A stretch of 64,000 nt of DNA from Chitinophaga varians (GTDB taxonomy: Bacteria; Bacteroidota; Bacteroidia; Chitinophagales; Chitinophagaceae). Location: NCBI RefSeq assembly GCF_012641275.1, contig NZ_JABAIA010000001.1:2108001-2172000 (forward strand), written 5' to 3'. Positions 19,201 to 26,323 of this stretch are shown here, piece by piece. A program made the translations under genes and the position numbers. Positions within the stretch are counted from its first letter, which is position 1; every line of letters starts with the position of its first letter. The notes under the pieces are model-generated. The model made no database searches. It was not told where the DNA came from and saw only the letters and a program-made list of their open reading frames with translations.

Positions 19201-19650
19201 GTGTCCTTTGCTGTCGCGCAGCGACACGGAGCCGCGGACGCGGATGCTCTGGTCCTGCTGACCGGCATGGCTTATGATCACGGCGGCGGCTACACGGGCA
19301 GGCGCGCTTTTCACGATCACCTGGTTACCAACGACCGTATACTGTACGTCGTCATTAAAAATATCGTGCAGTACCTGCTTTAAGGCCGCGTCGCTGGCCC
19401 GGATGGTGACAGCCTGGGCCCTGTTGATCTGGCTGCCGTCGTACACAAAGTTCAGATTGGTTTGTTTTTCGATTTCTGACAGTACAACAGCTATAGGTTG
19501 GTTATTGGCTTTCACAGTCACTTTCCGGTTCAGCGGGGAAGTATCCTGTGCTCTTGCCGGCGAGGCCGACAGGAGAATGGCAGCCATTGCCAGGGGGCAG
19601 TACATACGGGTGCCGCAACGGGTGATGTACCGTAGATAATTTTTACTCAT
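16255..19650 (-). CDS. SusC/RagA TonB-dependent receptor with STN domain
   Basis: An 1131-aa outer-membrane barrel. Signal peptide to about residue 35 (SPARAQ), STN domain (about 45-115: VTVKANNQPIAVVLSEIEKQ), CarboxypepD_reg-like beta sandwich (about 135-215: GVTIRVKGKAHGTHTDAAGKF), plug domain with the SusC signature VTILKDAASTAIYGSKAANGVIVIETKK (about 325-355), then a 22-strand barrel ending in SVSAGF. The STN domain is the contact to the FecR anti-sigma protein encoded upstream, so this receptor both imports a ligand and reports its presence. Start is at the 21-bp tandem repeat 19650-19691. Confidence 0.96.
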   Translation of the reverse strand: MSKNYLRYITRCGTRMYCPLAMAAILLSASPARAQDTSPLNRKVTVKANNQPIAVVLSEIEKQTNLNFVYDGSQINRAQAVTIRASDAALKQVLHDIFNDDVQYTVVGNQVIVKSAPARVAAAVIISHAGQQDQSIRVRGSVSLRDSKGHLQQIPGVTIRVKGKAHGTHTDAAGKFDITVSPRDILVVSFVGYKTVEMPVNGASNIILDEDASKIKEVVVTGIYERTKESFTGSASTYTAKELKQIGNQNIVQSLRSLDPSFTVFENNLMGSNPNVMPNLEIRGKTSVLGLKEQFGTDPNQPLFILDGFETSLRTIVDLDINRVESVTILKDAASTAIYGSKAANGVIVIETKKPKPGELRVYYTTDNSVTIPDLHDYNLMNAAEKLEFERVSGRFKVLQGWENDQILQKELEQAYSDRLAEIQRGVNTYWLSEPLRTGFTTGHSLYVEGGDNQMRYSAGANYKKIAGAMKGSGRDIGGANVKLVYRKHKFSFNNNLSINFFTAKESPYGSFQAFAQASPYYRKRDQDGTLQPYLERRTKAAGGVDTTTNPLWNASLGNFDVTRNFSVVNNFMAEWEMDQDLRVRGRLGITREDGKQEIFTDARHTTFAKKVPTERGSYTGNQTAVFNYDGELTAIYGKLINNRHQINAVGGWKFQQFRNTGEGYTVIGLPPGVSSPAFAAGYPPNGKSSSSESTTRSTSAYLNAGYMLDGKYMVDVNYRLDGSSVFGSNNFFTTSWSVGLSWNLHKEAALREISWITFLKLRGSVGTPGNQNFSTYQSFTTYRYNTYTVNDFGVGAVIDAFGNPDLLWQKTMDKNIGADVILFNNRLRFNADVYNRITDPLVAQISLPTSVGTKTYLTNLGKQVGNGYNFMLSVSPWYKPQERINWSINFSAKHENARYDNMANRLDVLNKENRTKNLERYYDGGSPTAIWAVRSAGIDPGTGREVLIKKDGSLTFNYDAADEVVVGDARPGLEGIIGTNLAYKGFTVGVYLRYRTGADVFNEALYNKVENINSRDILLNQDRRALYDRWRQPGDIAKFRSISLTQNNDAIAANIPPMTSRFVQRENTLAGESINLGYELPNQVVRNWRMSYLRLNAYMNDIFRLSTIKRERGIDYPFANTVSFSVSAGF

Positions 19651-19691
19651 GGCTAAGGCGTTTTAGCTGGTGGCTAAAGCATTTTGGTTGG
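19650..19691. repeat. 21-bp tandem duplication before susC
   Basis: Two adjacent 21-bp copies (19650-19670 and 19671-19691) share 17 of 21 positions, each beginning TGGCTAA and centred on GCrTTTT. The first copy includes the last base of the susC start codon, so the duplication covers the translation initiation region. Confidence 0.6.
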
Positions 19692-19709
19692 TAATGATGG
19701 TTCTATGCG

Positions 19710-20702
19710 CTATTTCTTTACGGGCAAGTGCACATATATCGTGTCGTTCAGTTGTTCAAAATGATAATCATATAAAGCAGTCAGTGTTTGTAATATCTCC
19801 GGTAAAGTTTTGTTGCTGAAATTGGCATTGAGCTTACGTTCTTTGCTGATGCCCGGGTCGAGTACGATGGTAACGCCGTAGGCATTGGACAGGGATTCGC
19901 AGACAGCCTGCAGGGAGGTGTCTGTAAACTGCAGCTCCCGGGTACGCCATGCCAGCTGGTTGTTACCGGCAGAGGAGTCCACTTTTATTTCCCCGGTGCG
20001 GGTATTGCAGGAGGCGCCCTGGCCGGCCCGCAAACGGAGGGAATGTTGCTGATGTGCCACGGCCACGCTGCCGGTGAGCACATATACCTGTATGGTGGTA
20101 TTGGCCGCCTTTACATTGAAGGAGGTACCCAGCACATGGATCTGTGCCGGGCCGCTCACGACAGTAAAGGGATGCACAGGATTAGTGACAATATCAAAAA
20201 AGGCTTCCCCGGCTGTCAGCTCCACTTGTCTTTCCCTGCCTTTGAATGCAGCGGGGTATCTGATGGAGGCCTGTTTGTTCAGGTAGATTTTAGAGCCGTC
20301 TGCCAGCAACACAGAATCGGGACGGTTGGTGGTGGTTTTGGCGATCCACTGTATGCGGGTGCGTGAGTACTGCCACCATCCGGCAGCCACGGCGATCAGC
20401 AGTACTGCGGCCGCAGCAGGCCACCAGCGCCGGCGGCGGACCGTGTTAAGTGTCACTGCCGGGACAGCGGCCTTCGCCTGGTCCAGCAGCTGCAGGAACC
20501 TGGCGGTGGCGGCAGGTGCATCTGACTCTTCAAAAAAAGCGGCATGTGGCGCCTGTTCCCACAACAGGCGTACCTGTGCGTACAGTTCCCGGTGCGTGGC
20601 ACCGGCCGACAGCCACGATTCCAGTTGTGCCTGTAATGCCTTGTCTTCCGGCGATTGCAGGCACAAAAGGATAAAAGAATAATGATCGGTTGGTTTGGTC
20701 AT
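19710..20702 (-). CDS. FecR-family anti-sigma factor
   Basis: A 330-aa inner-membrane signal relay. Residues 1-85 are the cytoplasmic sigma-binding part, a single membrane helix lies at about 93-112 (WWPAAAAVLLIAVAAGWW), followed by the FecR beta domain (VLLADGSKIYLNKQASIRYPAAFKGRERQVELTGEAFFDI-like block) and the C-terminal DUF4974/STN-like domain (LPEILQTLTALYDYHFEQ). It holds the ECF sigma factor until the SusC STN domain signals. The frame is open 15 codons further up, but MTKPTDHYSF at 20702 fits the family start. Confidence 0.93.
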   Translation of the reverse strand: MTKPTDHYSFILLCLQSPEDKALQAQLESWLSAGATHRELYAQVRLLWEQAPHAAFFEESDAPAATARFLQLLDQAKAAVPAVTLNTVRRRRWWPAAAAVLLIAVAAGWWQYSRTRIQWIAKTTTNRPDSVLLADGSKIYLNKQASIRYPAAFKGRERQVELTAGEAFFDIVTNPVHPFTVVSGPAQIHVLGTSFNVKAANTTIQVYVLTGSVAVAHQQHSLRLRAGQGASCNTRTGEIKVDSSAGNNQLAWRTRELQFTDTSLQAVCESLSNAYGVTIVLDPGISKERKLNANFSNKTLPEILQTLTALYDYHFEQLNDTIYVHLPVKK

Positions 20703-20795
20703 CTTACGAAAAAAAGAATGCGCTTTTAAGCTGAGACAAATCAGCAAAAGCCTACCCCTAAAAAGAATTTAAAAATTTTGAGATTTTGAGATTTT

Positions 20796-21395
20796 TCAGA
20801 CCGGCAGCAGCCACAGTAGCAGCTTTAAACGGTCCGCGGCCAGTATGGGCCTGTCTGGCGGGTCCAGTAAGGCGGCTTTGAGCTGCCGGAGCGCGATGGT
20901 CATCTGGTTTTCCACTGTTTTGACAGACAATTGCAGTTCATGGGCGATTTCCGCGTTCTTCAGCCCCTGGTAGCGGCTTAGTTTGAAGATGCGCCGGCAT
21001 TGTTCCGGCAAACGTTCCACGGCAGCGTGTATCCGTTCCCGCAGTTCCTGTTCTTCCAGGAAAGTGCAGAGGTAACTTTCTTCCTGTAAATGCCTGATGG
21101 TATTGTGGTGTGTTTCCAGCAGCCGGTTACGCTGCAGATGATTGATACACTGATTGATAACAGCGCGGAAAAGATAACTTTTCAGCGCAGCTGCATGTTC
21201 CAGGGCAAAATCCTTCTCCCATAAACGGAGAAATACATCCTGGACCGCTTCCTCCGCCTGTTCCCGTTCTCCCAGGTATTTCCGGGCCGTTGCAAAGAGG
21301 AGGGGATAAAAATGTTCATATACCCGGGCAAATACCGCACGGTCTCTGGCTTGCAAGCCCTGCAACACCTCTTCGCTGTATAACCCGCTAATCAT
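20796..21395 (-). CDS. ECF sigma-70 factor (FecI-like, sus-associated)
   Basis: A 199-aa sigma factor: region 2 (about 17-85: FARVYEHFYPLLFATARKYL, AEEAVQDVFLRLWEK, LKSYLFRAVINQCINHLQR) and region 4 (about 125-180: RIHAAVERLPEQCRRIFKLSRYQGLKNAEIAHELQLSVKTVENQM). The start at 21395 (MISGLYSEEV) is preferred over the open extension upstream. It should direct RNA polymerase to the SusCD genes downstream. Stop-to-FecR gap is 93 bp and AT-rich. Confidence 0.93.
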   Translation of the reverse strand: MISGLYSEEVLQGLQARDRAVFARVYEHFYPLLFATARKYLGEREQAEEAVQDVFLRLWEKDFALEHAAALKSYLFRAVINQCINHLQRNRLLETHHNTIRHLQEESYLCTFLEEQELRERIHAAVERLPEQCRRIFKLSRYQGLKNAEIAHELQLSVKTVENQMTIALRQLKAALLDPPDRPILAADRLKLLLWLLPV

Positions 21396-21443
21396 AAAAA
21401 AATAAACGTCAGAAAGGCATAAGTGGGAGCTAAGATAACCCAT

Positions 21444-21875
21444 TACAGGGCGAAAAGGAAATTTTCAAAAAAATTGGCGTTCTGACGGCCAAAAGATAAA
21501 AATATGCAAATACTTTTTATAAATTTAGTGGCTTTTAAGCCGTTATTATTAAATTATAAATTTCCACGTTATGACGAACAAGATACAGCCCGAGCGCTGT
21601 TTGCCCGTGATTGCAATGTCAGGGCTCTCCTCCGGAGCACTGCCGTTTTCCACTCCGACCAGGGATAGCCGGGAATGCCACGATGACCGCTGCTTCAGCC
21701 GGTTGTTATGATTTTCTCCGCTATAGGCCGCTCCGGAAAACATGCACGCAGATTAAATGTTATGGACGGTAACCGAATATTGTCTATGGCTGCTATCTTG
21801 CCTTTTGATCCGGCACAGCCCAGGCACAACGCGATTTGAAAACTAAAACCACGAAACCTAAATAATATTTTGAAG
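21444..21875. other. Divergent regulatory region, no firm gene
   Basis: This gap separates the ECF sigma gene (minus) from the oxidoreductase (plus). AT-rich DNA at 21495-21570 has a promoter-like TAAATTTA on the plus strand and an inverted repeat GGCTT-TT-AAGCC. It is followed by a 46-codon open frame (ATG 21571 to TGA 21711, starting MTNKIQPERCLPV). The small frame has four Cys and no recognised similarity; it may be a leader peptide or chance. It is not called as a gene. Confidence 0.4.
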
Positions 21876-23039
21876 ATGAACCGTAAGTTAAGAATGGGAA
21901 TGATCGGCGGTGGAAAGGATGCCTTTATTGGCGCTATTCACCGTATTGCCGCCAATATGGACGGCCTGATAGAGCTGGTAGCCGGTGCGCTCAGCATCAA
22001 CAATGAAGTGGCCGTAGAATCCGGCAAAATGCTGTTCCTCGATCCGGAACGCACCTACCTGGATTTCAAGACCATGCTTCAGAAAGAAGCCGCTATGCCG
22101 GCCGACAAGCGTCTCGATTTCGTGACCATCGTCACCCCAAACTTCGCTCACTTTGAACCCGCCATGATGGCGCTGGACCTGGGCTTCAACGTGGTGATCG
22201 AAAAACCGATCACTTTCTCCCTGGAAGAAGCCAAACAATTGCAGGCCAAGGTGGAAGCCACCGGTCTCACCCTGCTGCTCACTCACACCTACACCGGCTA
22301 CCCGATGGTAAAACAGGCACGCCAGATGGTGAAAGACGGCGCACTGGGCAAAATCCGCAAGGTATGGGTAGAATACCCACAGGGATGGCTCAGCAAAATG
22401 AGCGAGCGGGAAGGCAATGCACAGGCAGCCTGGAGAACAGATCCCAAAAAATCCGGTAAGGCTGGCGCCATGGGCGATATCGGCACTCACGCCGCCAACC
22501 TGGCTGAATATATCAGCGGCGCTAAAATTGAAAAACTGTGCGCCGACCTGAACATTATGGTACCAGGCCGCGCCCTCGATGATGACGGGGCCGTGCTGCT
22601 GCGCTTCGATAACGGCGCTGCGGGCGTGCTGATGGCCTCCCAGGTAGCTGCCGGTGAGGAAAACGCACTGAAAATCCGCATATACGGAGAAAAAGGTGGC
22701 CTCGAATGGGCTCAACACGAACCCAACACCCTGCTGGTGAAATGGCTCGATAAGCCGACAGAAATTTATCGTGCCGGCGGTGGTTACACCTTCCAGTCCA
22801 GCTACATGACCCACAATACCCGCACGCCGGGCGGTCATCCGGAAGGATACCTGGAAGCATTCGGTAACCTGTACCGCAACTTCGCACAGACCCTCTCTGC
22901 CAAAATCGACGGCGTACAGCCGTCACCGGAGTCGCTCGACTTCCCCAGCGTGGCAGACGGCGTGCGTGGCATGGCGTTCATCGATAATGTGGTACGCTCT
23001 TCACAAAGCGATGCCAAATGGACAAATTTTGACATTTAA
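21876..23039 (+). CDS. Gfo/Idh/MocA-family oxidoreductase
   Basis: A 387-aa NAD(P)-dependent sugar dehydrogenase. The Rossmann motif is GMIGGGKDAFIG (about 8-19), the nicotinamide/substrate-site block is FNVVIEKPITFSLEEAKQL (EKP motif with catalytic Lys, about 110), and GAMGDIGTHAANL contains the conserved DxGxH-type site near residue 200. There is no export signal: cytoplasmic. The open frame begins with a TTG six bases earlier, but the ATG at 21876 gives the normal N-terminus. It is first of a set with an isomerase, cytochrome c, DUF1080 and ThuA genes, which suggests oxidation or reduction of a 3-keto sugar intermediate. Confidence 0.9.
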   Translation: MNRKLRMGMIGGGKDAFIGAIHRIAANMDGLIELVAGALSINNEVAVESGKMLFLDPERTYLDFKTMLQKEAAMPADKRLDFVTIVTPNFAHFEPAMMALDLGFNVVIEKPITFSLEEAKQLQAKVEATGLTLLLTHTYTGYPMVKQARQMVKDGALGKIRKVWVEYPQGWLSKMSEREGNAQAAWRTDPKKSGKAGAMGDIGTHAANLAEYISGAKIEKLCADLNIMVPGRALDDDGAVLLRFDNGAAGVLMASQVAAGEENALKIRIYGEKGGLEWAQHEPNTLLVKWLDKPTEIYRAGGGYTFQSSYMTHNTRTPGGHPEGYLEAFGNLYRNFAQTLSAKIDGVQPSPESLDFPSVADGVRGMAFIDNVVRSSQSDAKWTNFDI

Positions 23040-23066
23040 TATACCACCCCTAACAAGTACGACTAT

Positions 23067-24122
23067 ATGAAAACGATCAAAGGTCCTGGTATATTCCTGG
23101 CGCAGTTCATGGGAGACGCAGCGCCGTTCAACAGTCTGAAATCCATCTGCGAATGGGCTGCGTCCATCGGCTTCAAAGGCGTACAGATCCCCAGCTGGGA
23201 CCCACGCCTGATAGACCTGCAAAAGGCCGCCGAAAGCAAAACCTACGCAGACGAAATAAAAGGTATTGTCAACGCCGCAGGCCTGGAAATCACAGAGCTG
23301 AGCACCCACCTGCAGGGCCAGCTGGTAGCCGTTAACCCCGCTTTCACGGAGATGTTCGACGGTTTCGCGCCGGCACAGTACCACAACAATATACAGGCCC
23401 GCACCGAGTGGGCCGTAAACCAGCTGAAATACGCTGCCAAAGCCAGCCGCAACCTCGGCCTCAATGCGCACGCCACTTTCAGCGGCGCACTGCTGTGGGC
23501 GCCCGCCATGTACCCCTGGCCACAACGGCCGGCAGGACTGGTGGAAGCTGGTTTCGCTGAACTGGCCAAACGCTGGCTGCCGATCCTCAACGAATTCGAC
23601 GCCAACGGCGTGGACGTATGCTACGAAATACATCCCGGCGAAGACCTCCACGACGGCGCCAGCTACGAACGTTTCCTCGAAGCTACCGGCAACCACGCCC
23701 GGGCATGCCTCCTGTACGATCCCAGCCACTTCGTGCTACAATGCCTCAACTACCTGGAATATATCGATATTTACCACGAGAGAATAAAAGCCTTCCACGT
23801 AAAAGACGCGGAATTTAATCCTACCGGCCGCTCCGGCGTATACGGCGGATACCAGGCCTGGATAGACCGTCCCGGCAGGTTCCGCTCCCTCGGCGACGGA
23901 CAGGTGGACTTTAAATCCGTGTTCAGTAAGCTCACCCAATACGATTTTGCCGGTTGGGCCGTTATGGAATGGGAATGCTGCATGAAACACCCGGAAGACG
24001 GTGCCCGCGAAGGCGCGCCGTTTATCAAGGACCACATCATCCGCGTGACCGAAAAAGCGTTCGACGACTTCGCCGGTGCCGCTACCGATGACGCGTTCAA
24101 CAAAAGGGTATTAGGCATTTAG
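23067..24122 (+). CDS. Sugar phosphate isomerase/epimerase (AP-endonuclease-2 TIM barrel)
   Basis: A 351-aa cytoplasmic TIM-barrel enzyme of the xylose-isomerase-like superfamily. Metal-ligand motifs are visible: ELSTHLQGQ, CYEIHPGEDLHDG (Glu and His), LLYDPSHFVLQ (Asp and His), FHVKDAEF (His and Asp) and AVMEWECCMK (Glu). It follows the oxidoreductase by 27 bp. In comparable clusters such enzymes isomerise, epimerise or dehydrate keto-sugars. The exact reaction is not visible from sequence. Confidence 0.88.
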   Translation: MKTIKGPGIFLAQFMGDAAPFNSLKSICEWAASIGFKGVQIPSWDPRLIDLQKAAESKTYADEIKGIVNAAGLEITELSTHLQGQLVAVNPAFTEMFDGFAPAQYHNNIQARTEWAVNQLKYAAKASRNLGLNAHATFSGALLWAPAMYPWPQRPAGLVEAGFAELAKRWLPILNEFDANGVDVCYEIHPGEDLHDGASYERFLEATGNHARACLLYDPSHFVLQCLNYLEYIDIYHERIKAFHVKDAEFNPTGRSGVYGGYQAWIDRPGRFRSLGDGQVDFKSVFSKLTQYDFAGWAVMEWECCMKHPEDGAREGAPFIKDHIIRVTEKAFDDFAGAATDDAFNKRVLGI

Positions 24123-24193
24123 GAATTTTCGAATTTAGTTATTTAGATATTTTGACTTGGTGAGACAGGTCAAGATCAATAGGGAAAGCTATC

Positions 24194-24220
24194 GGATGAA
24201 TAAACAAAACATATTCATCC
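24194..24220. repeat. Hairpin in the leader of the cytochrome c gene
   Basis: GGATGAATA (24194-24202) pairs with TATTCATCC (24212-24220) over a 9-nt A-rich loop, in the 181-bp gap before the cytochrome gene. Downstream DNA is strongly A-rich on the plus strand with no T run, so it is not a classical terminator; it may separate the cytoplasmic pair from the exported part of the cluster. Confidence 0.45.
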
Positions 24221-24303
24221 ACCGAAAAAATAACACACAGACGGAAAAAACAAACAACAAACACCGATCAAGTAAACAAATAACAAAATAAAAAAATCAC
24301 ACA

Positions 24304-24717
24304 ATGAAAAAGAGGTATCTGGCACCGTTTGTATTCAGCGCGCTGTTTTTTGCAGCTTGCGGCGGAGGTGATAAAAAAGCGGAACAAGAAACTACTAAAA
24401 CCACCCAGGAAAACAATGCCGTGGACAACTCCATGGTGTCTCCGGGCGCAGACAAACCAGCCAGCAAAGGAGAGCAACTGATGGCACAAAGCGATTGCAA
24501 AACCTGCCACAAAGAAGAAATCAAAGTGATCGGGCCCGCATTGAAAGACATCGCCGGCAAATATCCCAACACTCCTGAAAATGTGGATAAACTGGCAGAC
24601 AAAATCATCAAAGGCGGTTCCGGCAACTGGGGTGAAGTGGCCATGCTCCCACATCCTAACGTTTCAAAAGAAGATGCGAAAGAAATGGTACAGTACATCC
24701 TGTCCATCGGAAAATAA
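24304..24717 (+). CDS. c-type cytochrome lipoprotein
   Basis: A 137-aa lipoprotein (lipobox FFAAC, Cys19) with an acidic/Lys/Thr-rich linker and a single class-I cytochrome c domain: heme-binding CKTCH in SDCKTCHKEE, the GPAL turn, and an axial Met in EVAMLPHPNVS, ending YILSIGK. It should accept or pass electrons in the periplasm. The same domain reappears as residues about 865-955 of the fusion at 26324-29731, with matching order (CKTCH...IGPS...IINGGGG-WGETAM...YIFSLG), which ties the two to one process. Confidence 0.92.
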   Translation: MKKRYLAPFVFSALFFAACGGGDKKAEQETTKTTQENNAVDNSMVSPGADKPASKGEQLMAQSDCKTCHKEEIKVIGPALKDIAGKYPNTPENVDKLADKIIKGGSGNWGEVAMLPHPNVSKEDAKEMVQYILSIGK

Positions 24718-24748
24718 TGGCTTTTCCATCATCATTCAATCATAGTAA

Positions 24749-25471
24749 ATGAAAAAAATCATCATCGGAGCCTTTATGCTGGGTGCTATCACCGGCGCCA
24801 CAGCGGTAAAGGCACAGAAAGTAAATAGCCTCTCTGCCAAAGAGAAAAAGGAAGGATGGCAACTGCTGTTTGATGGTAAAACCACCAACGGATGGCATAC
24901 CTACCTGCAAGATGCAGCCAGCCCCGCCTGGAAAGTGGCGGACGGCGCACTCAAATTTGATGTGGACGCCAAGAAAAACGGCGCCCCCGGCGGTGACCTC
25001 GTTACCAACGGCGAATACGAAAACTATGAGCTGAGCATCGACTGGAAAATTTCAGAAGGCGGCAACAGCGGCGTCATCTTCAGCGTACATGAAGATCCTG
25101 AATTCAAAGCTACTTATCTCACCGGCCCTGAAATGCAGGTGCTCGACGATGATAAACACCCGGATGGCAAAATCAACAAACACAACGCCGGCGACCTCTA
25201 CGACCTCGTGAAATCCTCACAGAAAGCGGTTAAACCCGTAGGTCAGTGGAACACCGCCAAAATTGTGAAAAAAGATGGTCATCTGAGCCTCTGGCTCAAC
25301 GGCATAAAAACCGTGGAAACAACCATGGGCACTCCTGAATGGGACGCGCTGGTGGCCAACAGTAAATTTAAAGACTGGAAAGGCTTTGGCAAATACGCCA
25401 AAGGTCACATCGCTCTCCAGGACCACGGCAACAAAGTATGGTACCGTAATATCAAACTGAAGGCGCTGTAA
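24749..25471 (+). CDS. DUF1080 (3-keto-disaccharide hydrolase) protein
   Basis: A 240-aa secreted protein with signal peptide ending ATAVKAQ. The DUF1080 domain fills the rest: GWQLLFDGKTTNGWHTY, YENYELSIDWKISEGGNSGVIFSV, GPEMQVLDDDKHPDGK, GQWNTAKIVKKDGHLSLWLNG, GHIALQDHG. This jelly-roll domain is known to cleave glycosides that have been oxidised to the 3-keto form, by hydrolysis or beta-elimination. It lies 31 bp after the cytochrome gene. Its place between a sugar oxidoreductase and PQQ/cytochrome proteins agrees with that role. Confidence 0.92.
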   Translation: MKKIIIGAFMLGAITGATAVKAQKVNSLSAKEKKEGWQLLFDGKTTNGWHTYLQDAASPAWKVADGALKFDVDAKKNGAPGGDLVTNGEYENYELSIDWKISEGGNSGVIFSVHEDPEFKATYLTGPEMQVLDDDKHPDGKINKHNAGDLYDLVKSSQKAVKPVGQWNTAKIVKKDGHLSLWLNGIKTVETTMGTPEWDALVANSKFKDWKGFGKYAKGHIALQDHGNKVWYRNIKLKAL

Positions 25472-25495
25472 TCTTTTTCAGATATTTTTTTTGAC

Positions 25496-25547
25496 AAAGG
25501 CGCAAGGCAGCAAAGAAGAAGTTCCTTTTTCCCTGCCCTGCGTCTTT
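25496..25547. repeat. Imperfect hairpin between DUF1080 and thuA-like gene
   Basis: The 15-nt arms 25496-25510 and 25533-25547 pair at 13 of 15 positions around a 22-nt loop, and TTTT follows partly within the right arm. It could attenuate transcription between the two genes; the next start codon is 29 bp on. Confidence 0.45.
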
Positions 25548-25576
25548 TGCTTTTGGATGCTACAATTACCACGAAC

Positions 25577-26314
25577 ATGAGAACATTCACCGCTTTTATT
25601 GCGCTATTGCTGGCTGCCTCCCTTTGTGCGCAGGCCAGTAAAAAACACAAGGCCAGAAAAGTACTGGTCTTTTCAAAAACAAAAGGCTTCCGCCACGACT
25701 GTATCCCCGTTGCCAAAGCCGCTATCATGCAACTGGGCAAAGACAACGGCTTCGATGTGGACACCACCGAAGACGCCTCGGCCTTCACTGCCGCTAACCT
25801 GAAAAAATATGCCGCCGTGATCTTCAGTTGCACCACCGGCGACGTACTGGACAGTGCCCAGCAGGTGGCCTTCCAGCAGTATATCCACAAAGGCGGCGGC
25901 TGGATGGGCATCCACGCAGCCACGGATACGGAATACGACTGGCCATGGTATAACAAACTGGCCGGCGCCTGGTTTCTCAGTCACCCGAAACAACAACAGG
26001 CCACCCTCCGCGTAACAGACCACAACCATCCCGCCACCCGCCATCTGCCGGATGAATGGGTCCGCAAAGACGAATGGTATAACTTCAAAGACCTTAACCC
26101 GGACGTGCACGTGCTGGTCAAAATAGATGAATCCACCTATGAAGGCGGCAAAAACGGGGATAATCACCCCATGTGCTGGTACCACGACTTTGAAGGCGGC
26201 CGTGCTTTCTATACCGAAATGGGCCATACCAAAGAATCATATCAGGACCCTGTATACCTGCAACACCTGCTGGGTGGCATTCAGTATACCATGGGCATTA
26301 AAAATGCTAACTAA
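25577..26314 (+). CDS. ThuA-domain protein (stand-alone)
   Basis: A 245-aa secreted protein: signal peptide to about residue 19 (ASLCAQA), then a ThuA fold of the class-I glutamine amidotransferase-like type (KVLVFSKTKGFRHD, YAAVIFSCTTGDVLD, GGGWMGIHAATDTEYDWPWYNKLAGAWFLSHP, RKDEWYNF, GRAFYTEMGHT). ThuA proteins are linked to trehalose and other disaccharide use via 3-keto sugars; their reaction is unclear. The ATG at 25577 starts the signal peptide; ten upstream codons are open but unlikely. It is closely similar to the N-terminal third of the next gene, 9 bp downstream. Confidence 0.9.
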   Translation: MRTFTAFIALLLAASLCAQASKKHKARKVLVFSKTKGFRHDCIPVAKAAIMQLGKDNGFDVDTTEDASAFTAANLKKYAAVIFSCTTGDVLDSAQQVAFQQYIHKGGGWMGIHAATDTEYDWPWYNKLAGAWFLSHPKQQQATLRVTDHNHPATRHLPDEWVRKDEWYNFKDLNPDVHVLVKIDESTYEGGKNGDNHPMCWYHDFEGGRAFYTEMGHTKESYQDPVYLQHLLGGIQYTMGIKNAN

Positions 26315-26323
26315 ATAATCCCG

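Noticed and set aside
21571..21711. 46-codon frame after an AT-rich promoter-like segment, with four Cys
   Set aside because: No family pattern, no clear ribosome binding site, and a competing frame on the other strand; kept only as a remark on the intergenic region.
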